A DNA stretch of 64,000 nucleotides. It comes from Prauserella halophila. Its GTDB lineage: Bacteria; Actinomycetota; Actinomycetes; Mycobacteriales; Pseudonocardiaceae. Location of the stretch: positions 62,001 to 126,000 of the forward strand of contig NZ_JAMTCQ010000010.1 in NCBI RefSeq assembly GCF_024171895.1, in the 5' to 3' direction. Numbering within the stretch: position 1 is the stretch's first letter; every line of letters starts with the position of its first letter. Shown here one piece after another: positions 42,219 to 50,103 of this stretch. Below the pieces are notes generated by a model. It had not been told where the DNA came from. It searched no databases and worked only from the letters and a program-made list of their open reading frames with translations. Made by a program: the position numbers and the translations under genes.

Positions 42219-44810
42219 CTACTCCTGGGCGAGGTCGGTGAAGCGGCTGTAGTGCAGCTGGTGGGCGACGGCGATCGTGCTCGTCGGACCGGCACGGTGC
42301 TTGGCCAGGATCAGGTCGGCCTCACCCGCACGCGGGTCGTCGCCCTCGAAGGCGTCGGGCCGGTGGATCAGCATGACGATGTCGGCGTCCTGCTCCAGCG
42401 AACCGGATTCACGCAGGTCCGACAGCATCGGCCGCTTGTCGGTCCGCTGTTCCGGACCACGGTTCAGCTGGCTGATCGCCACCACGGGCACCTCGAGTTC
42501 CTTCGCCAGCAGCTTCAACTGCCGCGAGAACTCGGACACCTCCTGCTGCCGCGACTCGACGCGCTTACCGGACGTCATCAGCTGCATGTAGTCGACGACG
42601 ACGAGCTGCAGGTCGTTGCGCTGTTTGAGGCGGCGGGCCTTCGCGCGGATCTCCATCATCGTCAGGTTCGGCGAGTCGTCCACGAACAGTGGCGCCTCGC
42701 TGATCTCGCTCATCCGCCGCGCCAGCCGCGTCCAGTCGTCGTCGGACATCCGGCCACCGCGCATGTCGGCCAGCCGGATGCGCGCCTCCGCGGACAGCAT
42801 GCGCATGACGATCTCGGTGCGGCTCATCTCCAGCGAGAAGATCGCGCTCGTCATGCCGTGTTTGATCGAGCACGACCTGGCGAAATCCAGACCCAGTGTC
42901 GAATTGTGTGTCGGGACCATGGAGCGTCCGGCCAGATACAGGTGGTCGTCGGCGCCGACCTCGACGCACCGCACCGGCACGCTGGCCACGGGGCGGACAG
43001 CCACGATGTACCGCGGGGTCGGCCGCGGGCTGCGTCCGGTGAGCCGTTCCTTGTGCAGCAGATGTTTGCGCTGCAGCCAGAAGACGCGGTCATGGGTGGT
43101 GAACGTGAGCGTGTGCGCCACCGACGTCGCCTCGGTCCGTCCGCGCACCTGCTTGGTGGCCCGGGAGCATCGGTAACCGAGGCCGGCGATCAACTCGTAC
43201 ACGTCGTCGGCGAGACGTTCGTCGGTGACGGAGAACTGGACGCTGCCCGAAGGGGCCACGGTTCCGTCGGTGTCGAGCAGTCCCGCCAACAGTGCCCGCC
43301 GCTGTGTTTCCGACGCGCGCAGATAGTCGGTGGGGACGTGCTTGGAGCCGAGGACACCGAGGTTCCGCAACACCGCTTGCACCGTGCCGTGGTGATCGCG
43401 GCATTCCTGGCATTGCCGCAGACCCGACGACGGCATCCCGCAGTCGGGGCAGGACGGCTGAGTAGCGGGTTCTGAGACGAAGCGGGCTCTGCCGCCGCAT
43501 GACCGGCCGCACGTCTTGACGTCGCTGGTCCGCGGGACGAACGCCACGCCGCATACGACGCAGGACCGGCATTCCGTCGGTTCGGGTTTCGGGAAGCGCA
43601 GGGTGTACGAGTATCGGCCCCTCGCGGGGACGAACAACCCCGCCTCGGCTTCGAGGTAGGTGATGATCTCCGGGTCGGCGGTGGTGAACCGTGCGCCGGC
43701 GGCGTGGCCGTCGCCGAGCCAGGCACCGAGTGCGTACGGGTGCAGCGGGAGGTCGCGTTCGGGAAGATCCAGCGGCTGCGTGAGTCGCACCGAGTGGTTG
43801 ATGCGGCTGTCCGCGGTGTCACACCGGACCGTGGCGGCAAGCTGCTCGGTGGTGCGGACCTCGGCGCGGGCGTTCCCCCGCCGGGAGGCGCGCGTGTCGG
43901 TCAGCCACTGGTGCTCGGCGTCCGCGACGATCACGGATCCGTCGGAGAACTCCACCTCGTAGCACGGGCGGCGGTGCATGACGTCGGTCGCGGCCACGAC
44001 GGTCGTGGGCGCCCCGTCCGAGCCGATCAGCTGGTCACCCGGTTGCACCTCGCCCATCGTGGTCCACCCGGACGGAGTCGCCAGCTGCGTGTCGAGCGCG
44101 AGTGCCTTGCCCACGCCCGGCCGGGCCGCGATGATGACCATCTGGCTGGGGTGCAGGCCGTTGGTCACGTCGTCGAGGTCGTGGAAGCCGGTGGGGATGC
44201 CCTGTGCGTCACCGCCACGGGAGGCGATGGCGTCGATCTCGTCCATCGTCGGCTGGAGCAGCTCCTCCAGCGCGACGTAGTCCTCGCTGGTGCGCCGTTC
44301 GGTGACCTCGTAGATCGCGGCCTGTGCGCGGTCGACCACCTCGTTGACGTCGTTGCCGTCGCCACCGTTGCTGTCGGCGCCGTAGCCGTACTGCACGATC
44401 CGCGTGCCTGCCTCGACGAGCCGCCGCAGAACCGCCTTCTCCGCGACGATCTGTGCGTAGTACCCGGCGTTCGCCGCCGTGGGCACGGTCGCGATGAGCG
44501 TGTGCAGGTACGGTGCCCCGCCGACGCGGCTCAGCTCGCCGCGGCGCTCCAGCTCCGCCGACACCGTGATCGGGTCGGCGGGCTCGCCGCGGCCGTAGAG
44601 GTCGAGCACGCAGTCGTACACCGCCTGGTGCGCGGGCCGGTAGAAGTCGCCGGGCCGCAGCGCCTCGACGACGTCGGCGATCGCGTCCTTCGACAGCAGC
44701 ATGCCGCCGAGCACGGACTGCTCCGCGGCCACGTCCTGTGGCGGCTGCCGGTCGAACGTGCCGTGCTCGCCACCGGTCGTCGCGGGACCGCGGTCGTCGG
44801 TGATCGCCAC
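42219..44810 (-). CDS. dnaB: replicative DNA helicase DnaB with intein
   Basis: An 863-residue precursor. The spliced helicase would be 462 residues, the usual size. The N-terminal primase-binding domain begins with RQPPQDVAAEQSVLGGMLLS. The Walker A motif RPGVGK|S is split by a 401-residue intein at 42903-44105. The rest shows the RecA-like domain (SLEMSRTEIVMRML, Walker B VVVDYMQLM, SQLNRGPEQR, DLRESGSLEQDADIVMLIHR). GTG 44810 is preceded by GGAGGT at 10 bases; the GTG at 44822 is too close to that site. A LexA box lies at 44865-44880 and DnaA-type boxes further up, so both damage and initiation signals may reach this gene. Confidence 0.96.
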   Translation of the reverse strand: MAITDDRGPATTGGEHGTFDRQPPQDVAAEQSVLGGMLLSKDAIADVVEALRPGDFYRPAHQAVYDCVLDLYGRGEPADPITVSAELERRGELSRVGGAPYLHTLIATVPTAANAGYYAQIVAEKAVLRRLVEAGTRIVQYGYGADSNGGDGNDVNEVVDRAQAAIYEVTERRTSEDYVALEELLQPTMDEIDAIASRGGDAQGIPTGFHDLDDVTNGLHPSQMVIIAARPGVGKALALDTQLATPSGWTTMGEVQPGDQLIGSDGAPTTVVAATDVMHRRPCYEVEFSDGSVIVADAEHQWLTDTRASRRGNARAEVRTTEQLAATVRCDTADSRINHSVRLTQPLDLPERDLPLHPYALGAWLGDGHAAGARFTTADPEIITYLEAEAGLFVPARGRYSYTLRFPKPEPTECRSCVVCGVAFVPRTSDVKTCGRSCGGRARFVSEPATQPSCPDCGMPSSGLRQCQECRDHHGTVQAVLRNLGVLGSKHVPTDYLRASETQRRALLAGLLDTDGTVAPSGSVQFSVTDERLADDVYELIAGLGYRCSRATKQVRGRTEATSVAHTLTFTTHDRVFWLQRKHLLHKERLTGRSPRPTPRYIVAVRPVASVPVRCVEVGADDHLYLAGRSMVPTHNSTLGLDFARSCSIKHGMTSAIFSLEMSRTEIVMRMLSAEARIRLADMRGGRMSDDDWTRLARRMSEISEAPLFVDDSPNLTMMEIRAKARRLKQRNDLQLVVVDYMQLMTSGKRVESRQQEVSEFSRQLKLLAKELEVPVVAISQLNRGPEQRTDKRPMLSDLRESGSLEQDADIVMLIHRPDAFEGDDPRAGEADLILAKHRAGPTSTIAVAHQLHYSRFTDLAQE
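42903..44105 (-). mobile_element. class 3 intein in dnaB with homing endonuclease
   Basis: A 401-residue in-frame element between Lys and Ser of Walker A. It starts with Ala (ALALDTQLATPSGWTTMG), not Cys or Ser, and ends MVPTHN before Ser. The class 3 W-C-T set is present: Trp67 after His65 in DAEHQWLTD, Cys in VPVRCVEVG of block F, and Thr in PTHN of block G. LAGLIDADG motifs are ALGAWLGDGHA and LLAGLLDTDGTV, so homing activity may persist. Between them is a Cys-rich insert of about 60 residues (CRSCVVCGVAF, CGRSCGG, CPDCG, CQECRDHH) that looks like two zinc ribbons. Removal restores a complete P-loop. Confidence 0.9.
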
Positions 44811-44864
44811 CGGTTCACACACCTCCTTCGTCGTCAGGGCATCCGTTCCGAACCGAGGACATCA

Positions 44865-44889
44865 TCGAACGGGGGTTCGAACTACTATA
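44865..44889 (-). promoter_or_regulatory. LexA (SOS) box overlapping the dnaB promoter
   Basis: TCGAAC-GGGG-GTTCGA at 44865-44880 is a perfect match to the actinobacterial LexA box TCGAAC-N4-GTTCGA. On the minus strand TATAGT (44889-44884) directly upstream is a good -10 element, which would put the transcription start inside the box. LexA bound here would block dnaB transcription. Confidence 0.75.
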
Positions 44890-44890
44890 G

Positions 44891-44963
44891 CGCAGTCCGG
44901 TCCAGCGCAGTCCGGTCCAGCGCAGTCCGGTCGCACTGTCGCACTGTCGCACTGTCGCGCCGT
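44891..44963. repeat. 15-bp and 8-bp tandem repeats upstream of dnaB
   Basis: CGCAGTCCGGTCCAG occurs 2.7 times (44891-44931), followed by CGCACTGT three times and a CGCGCCGT variant (44932-44963). They cover the -35 region expected for the TATAGT element. Confidence 0.8.
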
Positions 44964-45087
44964 CGCCTGCGGCGCTGGGACGACATCTCGTGCACGGTGG
45001 ACGGGCGCGCGAGGTGCACGCTAGATCGCTCGGACGGCCCAGTGCAATCGGCCCTGGGGACCGGTCCGTGCCGCGTTGTGCATTGCC

Positions 45088-45292
45088 TGTGGATGAGTGG
45101 GCCGATCCGGCCACAAGCGGTTGTCTACCTGTGTACAACGTGGGGAATCCGTCGTCCGGTCGAGGGAAAACACCTGCGCAAACCCTGTGGGTAGGTTGTG
45201 GATAAGTTTGTGGTCACACTTCCGGCGTGTCGTCCGGGGTTGCTCCTTCGGCGTGTCGCGGCGAGGTGGCCGCGGTACCCACCTGTGGATAC
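45088..45292. promoter_or_regulatory. DnaA-box cluster between dnaB and the espG-like gene
   Basis: On the minus strand a perfect box TTATCCACA is at 45205-45197, with one-mismatch boxes at 45096-45088 (TCATCCACA) and 45292-45284 (GTATCCACA). Weaker relatives are at 45130-45138 and 45186-45194. This lies in the 630-base gap 44811-45440, which holds no supported gene. It may be a DnaA-responsive region of the dnaB promoter or a titration site. Confidence 0.6.
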
Positions 45293-45440
45293 CGGGGATG
45301 CCCGTGCGATCACGGCCGGTGCTGCAGGCGGGTTGTCCAGCGACCGATCGGGCGGACGGCTGCCGTCACCGCCGGTGACGGACCGGCGATCGGCCTGCTT
45401 GCCGGCGTTCAGCTGATCGGCCCGCCGGTGCTGTCGCCCG

Positions 45441-46229
45441 TCAGCCGGCAAGCGTGCTCTGTGCCTCACGCAGTCGGGTTCGCAGCAGATCCGGTGTCGC
45501 GGGTGCGGCGGCGAGCATCGGCTCGCCCGCGCCCGGCGTCTCCTCGACCAGCCAGCGGCCCTCGACGGTGTCGAGGTACGTGACCGGCTTCTCCGCGCGT
45601 TGCCGCTGCCCGGAGCGGTACCGTGCCGCCACGTACAGCTGCCCGCCGCCGGTGCGCTCGAGTCCGATGATGCGCTTGAACTCGGTCACGTCCTGCTGGG
45701 CCGCGTCCGGGACGTTGGAGCGCATCAACGGCATGTCCTCGTTGGCCGCAGGACGGGCCCGCCCCTCCACCGTGGCCTTGGGTACGGAGATCGTCGGCGA
45801 GTTCGCGGGGGCCTGCTGCGGCAGCTGCAACAGGAACGCGTCGAGCAGTTCTCGCGCGGGCACGCTGGCCAGCACGACCACGCCTGCCGCCTCGTTGTTG
45901 ACCAGCGTGAACGCCTCGCCGCGACCGCTTCCCGCCAGCACGGAAAGGTCGACGGGTGCTCCGTCGTTCAGGCTGCTGATCCAGCCGTAGAACTCCAGTT
46001 CGGGATGGGCGATGGCTTCGACCGTTGCGAGCAGATCCGGGTGCACACCGCTGTCGTTCGCCAGCCCGACGCGGGCCAGCTCGGCGTGGACCTCGGCGTC
46101 GAGCTGCTGGAGCACGTCGCGGCTGTACCACGTGGCGCCCTTCTCGATGGTCGGGTGTGGTTCGGTGCCCGCCCGCTGGAGCAGGCGGACGAGGGTGCGG
46201 GTACGGAGAATCTCCTGGTGCTCGAGCAC
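45441..46229 (-). CDS. EspG-family ESX secretion chaperone
   Basis: A 262-residue cytoplasmic protein resembling EspG, the chaperone that binds PPE proteins before type VII export. Family-like parts are LDAEVHAELARVGLANDSGV, HPELEFYGWISSLNDGAPVD, AFTLVNNEAAGVVVLASVPA and the central strand NSPTISVPKATVEG. The C-terminal end QLYVAARYRSGQRQRAEKPV then TYLDTVEGRWLVE matches the end region of EspG. GTG 46229 follows GAAGAGG. It is the last gene of a PE-like/DUF3558/PPE-like/EspG set, though a strong hairpin at 46330-46371 separates it from the PPE gene. Confidence 0.82.
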   Translation of the reverse strand: MLEHQEILRTRTLVRLLQRAGTEPHPTIEKGATWYSRDVLQQLDAEVHAELARVGLANDSGVHPDLLATVEAIAHPELEFYGWISSLNDGAPVDLSVLAGSGRGEAFTLVNNEAAGVVVLASVPARELLDAFLLQLPQQAPANSPTISVPKATVEGRARPAANEDMPLMRSNVPDAAQQDVTEFKRIIGLERTGGGQLYVAARYRSGQRQRAEKPVTYLDTVEGRWLVEETPGAGEPMLAAAPATPDLLRTRLREAQSTLAG

Positions 46230-46329
46230 GGTGCTACCTCTTCGGGGTGCACGGCCCACGGGGCCGCGGGCCGGGGTTCGGACCGCGGAATCGGGCCAGG
46301 GGTTGAGTCGTGGGGATGGACGGACCAGA

Positions 46330-46371
46330 GATCGGGCCGCTGCCGAAAAGCTACGTGGCAGCGGCCCGATC
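46330..46371. terminator. stem-loop between the PPE-like and espG-like genes
   Basis: GATCGGGCCGCTGCC (46330-46344) and GGCAGCGGCCCGATC (46357-46371) form a perfect 15-bp stem. It is 42 bases after the PPE-like stop, so the espG-like gene may need its own promoter in 46230-46329. Confidence 0.8.
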
Positions 46372-46412
46372 GAGTGACTGCAGGGGTGTTCGACCCGTCC
46401 TGGTGGCGTGTC

Positions 46413-47936
46413 CTATTCGCCGATGACGGGCGGAGCGGTCTTCTGATCGGTCCCGAACAGCTTGTTGCCGTCCTCGTCGATCATGAACTTGCGCTCGTGC
46501 TCCTCGTCGTCATCGCCTTGCTGGCCACGCCCACCGGCGCCCATCGGCATCATGCCGCCGCGGCCCGATGCGCCTGCGCCGCCGGCACCCGAGGCGCCGC
46601 CCACCGCGCCGCCACCGGCACCGCTCATGCCCATGCCGCCGCGGGCGGCACCTGCGCCGCTGCCCGCGCCCGCGCCCGCGCCTGCGCCGCCACCGGCACC
46701 TGCCGCGCCGCCCGAACCGGAGCCGTAACCCGCACCGGAACCCGAGCCGTAGCCGTAGCCCGAACCGGAGCCGTAGCCGCTGCCACCGGGACCGAACGAG
46801 CCGGCGCCGGGGCCGAATCCGCTGCCACCAGGGCCGAACGAGCCGCCACCGGGACCGAAGCCACTACCGCCCGGGCCGAAACCGCCCGAGCCCGGACCGG
46901 GCGTGCCCGGCGGGTAGGGGCCGGTGCCGATCGGGCTGTTCGGAACGCTCGGCACGGTCGGGTCGAAGCCCGACGAACCGGTGCTGTCGTCCTCGGGCAG
47001 GTTGCCCGGGGCGGACGGATCCCAGGGGTCGACGGAGCCCCATGGCGCGTTCGGATCGTTCGGGTTGTTCGGGTCGCCGGGGCCGGGAGTGCCGGGAGGG
47101 TAACCGGGACCCGGGTTCACCGAACCGGGACCACCCGTACCGGGACCACCCGAACCGGGCGCGCCGGAACCCGCACCACCCGAACCCGAACCACCCGAAC
47201 CGGGTGCGCCGGAACCCGAACCACCGGGACCGGGCTGATACGAGCCGCTGCCGCTGCCGCCGGAGCCGCCGCCGTCGTGGATGAAGTCCTTGGCCGTGCC
47301 GCTCTCGACGACACCGGACTCGGTCATCGACACGTCGCCGAACGAACCCCGCATCTCGCTGAACTGCGGCATCATGCTTGCGTTCTGCGTGCTCTGGGTG
47401 TTGTAGGCCTCGAACGCCGCGACGTTCAGCTTGGCGTTCTCGTTGTACTCGGCGATCTTCTTGTCGGTGTCCGTCTCCCAGGGGGCGACGTCGTTCCAGA
47501 AGCCGCTCTCCGGCGGGTTCTCGGGCAGGGGCTTCACCGTCGTGCGGACCTTCTCGAACGCGCCCGACTGGTTGTTCAGGACCGCGCCGCTCTTGGCGAG
47601 GTTGGCGTTGGAGTCCTCCATCCAGACCTTCATCGGCTCGGCGCCCATCCGTGCGCTCGAAGCGCCCTCGCCGGTCCAGGCGGCGTCCATCTGCTGGTCG
47701 AGCTGATCGATCTGCGCCACCCGCTGCTGGTACTTGCTCTGCAGCGTGCTGGTCGCGAGCTGCCCGTCGTGCAGCGACGCCGTGCCGGGACCGCTCGTGA
47801 CGGCCTGGTAGATCTGGTGTGCGTCGATGCAGCCCGACGAGCTGACCTGCGGTTGGCCGTCTTGGCTGTTCGCCACCGAACCGGTGACGTAGCCGCCCGC
47901 ACCGGCGGCGATCGGAACTAGGACTGGCAGCACCAT
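46413..47936 (-). CDS. PPE-like ESX substrate, Gly/Pro-rich
   Basis: A 507-residue protein. The first 180 residues are helical with a WxG-type turn (DAAWTGEGASSARMGAEPMK), as in PPE-like proteins of type VII systems outside mycobacteria. The centre (about 210-470) is built of PGSGGSG, GPGGSGFGPG and GYGSGSG repeats. The last 30 residues, EEHERKFMIDEDGNKLFGTD then QKTAPPVIGE, are a conserved end of PPE-like proteins in Pseudonocardiaceae. ATG 47936 follows AGGGGAGTTGAGCTGAG. The PE-like and EspG-like neighbours support secretion through an ESX machine encoded elsewhere. Confidence 0.8.
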   Translation of the reverse strand: MVLPVLVPIAAGAGGYVTGSVANSQDGQPQVSSSGCIDAHQIYQAVTSGPGTASLHDGQLATSTLQSKYQQRVAQIDQLDQQMDAAWTGEGASSARMGAEPMKVWMEDSNANLAKSGAVLNNQSGAFEKVRTTVKPLPENPPESGFWNDVAPWETDTDKKIAEYNENAKLNVAAFEAYNTQSTQNASMMPQFSEMRGSFGDVSMTESGVVESGTAKDFIHDGGGSGGSGSGSYQPGPGGSGSGAPGSGGSGSGGAGSGAPGSGGPGTGGPGSVNPGPGYPPGTPGPGDPNNPNDPNAPWGSVDPWDPSAPGNLPEDDSTGSSGFDPTVPSVPNSPIGTGPYPPGTPGPGSGGFGPGGSGFGPGGGSFGPGGSGFGPGAGSFGPGGSGYGSGSGYGYGSGSGAGYGSGSGGAAGAGGGAGAGAGAGSGAGAARGGMGMSGAGGGAVGGASGAGGAGASGRGGMMPMGAGGRGQQGDDDEEHERKFMIDEDGNKLFGTDQKTAPPVIGE

Positions 47937-48001
47937 CTCAGCTCAACTCCCCTGGTCGGTGTGGTTCTGACGTGACGCATCGGTGCGCGGTTCCTGACGT
48001 G

Positions 48002-48643
48002 TCACGCCTGCCCCCGAAGGTTGTGGATCATGTCGCCGGCAAGTACCTCGGTGACCTCGCACCCCTGCGGGTAGTCGTCGCTGGCCTCGTCGATCTGGGC
48101 CATCAGTGACACCACGTACTCGTCGGTGAGGCCGACCTGCAGGTCACAGAAACCGTCTCCGCGGTCGTCCTGGTGCGTCTGCGTGATCACCGCCGGATGG
48201 CCCTCGACCTCGGTCGGCTCGAACACCGCGAGACTGTCGGCGCGGGCGTAGACGTCGTCGAGACCGTTCGCGAAATCCTGCACCTGGACGAACCGGATCC
48301 GGCTGCCCGAGTCGTCGGAGTAGCGGTAGATGCATGTGGGCGAACCGTCGGACATCGGTTCCGATTCGCCCTGCTCGAGGTTGCGCTCCTGCGTCTGCTC
48401 GTCCGACAGTGCCGCGCACGGGTTCTGTTCGAGGGCGGCGACGTCGACCGGATCGCTCACCTGCGGTGCCGGTCCGGATCCGCCCACCGTCGACGACGGG
48501 GCCGGAACGGTCGCCGATGTGCCCGGTGCGGACGGGCCTCCCGCACCGACCGGGTCACCCTCGGTCTCGGACCCGCAGGCCGACAGCACCAGGCCTGCGA
48601 CTGCGGCGACGACTACCGCACCTGCGGAACGGCGGTGCCTCAT
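48002..48643 (-). CDS. DUF3558 lipoprotein
   Basis: A 213-residue lipoprotein. The signal peptide ends in the lipobox LSAC with Cys23. The DUF3558 domain follows, with the paired cysteines in NPCAALSDEQ and SPTCIYRYSDDS, then GFCDLQVGL and YPQGCEVTEV. This family is frequent beside ESX substrate genes in Pseudonocardiaceae, with unknown function. Its ATG overlaps the PE-like gene stop by four bases, so the two are translationally coupled, and the PPE-like gene follows 65 bases after its stop. Confidence 0.88.
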   Translation of the reverse strand: MRHRRSAGAVVVAAVAGLVLSACGSETEGDPVGAGGPSAPGTSATVPAPSSTVGGSGPAPQVSDPVDVAALEQNPCAALSDEQTQERNLEQGESEPMSDGSPTCIYRYSDDSGSRIRFVQVQDFANGLDDVYARADSLAVFEPTEVEGHPAVITQTHQDDRGDGFCDLQVGLTDEYVVSLMAQIDEASDDYPQGCEVTEVLAGDMIHNLRGQA

Positions 48644-49077
48644 CCGAGGACTCCGTTGCCCGCCTTGCCTGCGTCTTCGGTGGCCTGTTCCTCCGCCTGC
48701 TCGGTGACGCCCTTGGCCTGCTTCAAGGCGTCGATGTACTGCTTGGTGTGCTCGAGCATGCTCTTGGTCTGCTGCAGGAGTGCCTGCCCGGCCGGGTTGG
48801 CCGAGCCGACGAACGTGTTGCTGGCCGGCTCGTTGCCCGGCGCCTGCACGTTTGCGATCTTGTTGGCCTCGTCGAGGTCGTTCTGCAGGTCGTCGCGTAG
48901 GTCCTCCCACTGCTTCAACACCGCGTCGATCTCCTCGGGGCTGAAGGAATAGCCACCGCCGGCCGTGGAGCTCGCGGCCTTCTTGGCGAACTCGCCCGGA
49001 CTCGCAGCGTTCTTTGCCAGGTGCACCATCGGTACCGGCATTCTCGTGATGGCGCCGCCGGCGAAATCCGCTTCCAC
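48640..49077 (-). CDS. PE-like ESX substrate
   Basis: A 145-residue helical protein. After GGAITRMPVPMVHLAKNAAS comes a helix pair with SFSPEEIDAVLKQWEDLRDD then LQNDLDEANKI, and a second helix TKSMLEHTKQYIDALKQ. The size and layout fit PE-like partners of PPE proteins, although no clear YxxxD/E secretion motif is seen. GTG 49077 follows GGAAGGGGCAGG; a longer frame to 49158 has no support. It is the first gene of the ESX-accessory set. Confidence 0.68.
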   Translation of the reverse strand: MEADFAGGAITRMPVPMVHLAKNAASPGEFAKKAASSTAGGGYSFSPEEIDAVLKQWEDLRDDLQNDLDEANKIANVQAPGNEPASNTFVGSANPAGQALLQQTKSMLEHTKQYIDALKQAKGVTEQAEEQATEDAGKAGNGVLG

Positions 49078-49220
49078 GTCCTGCCCCTTCCTCGTCGTCC
49101 CCCAGAGCGGTCCACACCGTCTGTCCGCAAGCTTCACGCCCCCGGCCGAGGGCGTCAACCGTGTCGAAAGTAGGACGATCCCGGCGGCGGAAAGGTTTCG
49201 TTCGCGTCCGAAAATCTTTC

Positions 49221-49257
49221 AGGCCCCGGCCCGGTGTCACCCACCGGGCCGGGGCCT
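49221..49257. terminator. stem-loop upstream of the ESX-accessory set
   Basis: AGGCCCCGGCCCGGTG (49221-49236) and CACCGGGCCGGGGCCT (49242-49257) form a 16-bp stem with loop TCACC. Confidence 0.85.
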
Positions 49258-49272
49258 GCGGTCGCCCTACGA

Positions 49273-49311
49273 CGAGTGGCGGGCCCTCCGTATCGGAGGA
49301 CCCGCCACTCG
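49273..49311. terminator. terminator of the rpsF-rplI operon
   Basis: CGAGTGGCGGG (49273-49283) pairs with CCCGCCACTCG (49301-49311), with a further TCCG/CGGA pairing inside. It begins 18 bases beyond the rplI stop on the minus strand. Confidence 0.85.
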
Positions 49312-49328
49312 TTCGCGTGAGCTCGTGC

Positions 49329-49784
49329 CTACTTGGGCTGCACGTCCAGCTTCACGTCAGCCTTCACGTCCGGGTGCAGCCGGGCCGTGACCGCGTGCTT
49401 GCCGACGGTCTTGATGTGACCGTCGACGTGGATGACGCGCTTGTCGAGCAGCGGCCCGCCCGCGGCCTTGATGGCGCCGACGATGTCGGCCGTGGTGACC
49501 GAGCCGAACAGCTTCTTCGCCCCGGGGGACGCCTTCGCTCCGACGGCGATGTGGCCCAGACCCTCGAGCTGCGTCTTCAGCTCCTTCGCGTGGTCCAGGT
49601 CGCGGATCCGCCGGGCTTCCTGGGCACGCCGAATGGTGCGGACGTTCTTCTCCGCGCCCTTCGAGGACGGGATCGCGTAGCCGCGCGGCAACAGGTAGTT
49701 GCGTGCGTAGCCGTCCTTGACCTCGACGATGTCGCCAGGGCCGCCCAGGTGGTCGACGTCGGTCGTCAGAATGATCTTCGCCAT
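49329..49784 (-). CDS. rplI: 50S ribosomal protein L9
   Basis: 151 residues. The N-terminal rRNA-binding domain has DVDHLGGPGDIVEVKDGYAR then NYLLPRGYA, the L9 signature. A long helix (about 45-78) joins it to the C-terminal domain (FGSVTTADIVGAI). It is the last gene of rpsF-ssb-rpsR-rplI, 14 bases after rpsR, and two hairpins follow. Confidence 0.98.
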   Translation of the reverse strand: MAKIILTTDVDHLGGPGDIVEVKDGYARNYLLPRGYAIPSSKGAEKNVRTIRRAQEARRIRDLDHAKELKTQLEGLGHIAVGAKASPGAKKLFGSVTTADIVGAIKAAGGPLLDKRVIHVDGHIKTVGKHAVTARLHPDVKADVKLDVQPK

Positions 49785-49798
49785 GACTGACTCCCTTC

Positions 49799-50047
49799 TC
49801 AGCGCGCAGTCGACGTGTAGGGCAGCAGCGCCATCTCGCGCGAGTTCTTCACCGCGATGGCGACGTCGCGCTGGTGCTGGCTGCAGTTACCGGTGACTCG
49901 ACGGGCACGGATCTTGCCGCGGTCGGAGATGTACTTCCGCAGCAGATTGGTGTCCTTGTAGTCGATGGCCTCAGGCTGGCCCTGCTTGATGGCCTTGCAG
50001 AAGACGCAGACCTTCTTCTTCGGCTTACGAACCGGTGGCTTAGCCAC
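49799..50047 (-). CDS. rpsR: 30S ribosomal protein S18
   Basis: 82 residues with the S18 core [19 protein letters not shown] and [19 protein letters not shown]. The CVFC pair near residue 14 and Cys/His in CSQHQ suggest the zinc-binding form of S18. In actinobacteria zinc-free paralogues are made under zinc limitation; none is in this window. It lies between ssb and rplI. Confidence 0.98.
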   Translation of the reverse strand: MAKPPVRKPKKKVCVFCKAIKQGQPEAIDYKDTNLLRKYISDRGKIRARRVTGNCSQHQRDVAIAVKNSREMALLPYTSTAR

Positions 50048-50103
50048 TGTGTACTCCTGGGGAACTTAGTGCGTGGATGCTGATGTCGGGACTGGCGAGC
50101 GGC

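Noticed and set aside
45088..45292. oriC upstream of dnaB
   Set aside because: The few boxes lie in a promoter-side gap without an AT-rich region. The origin is expected between dnaA and dnaN, which are not in this window.
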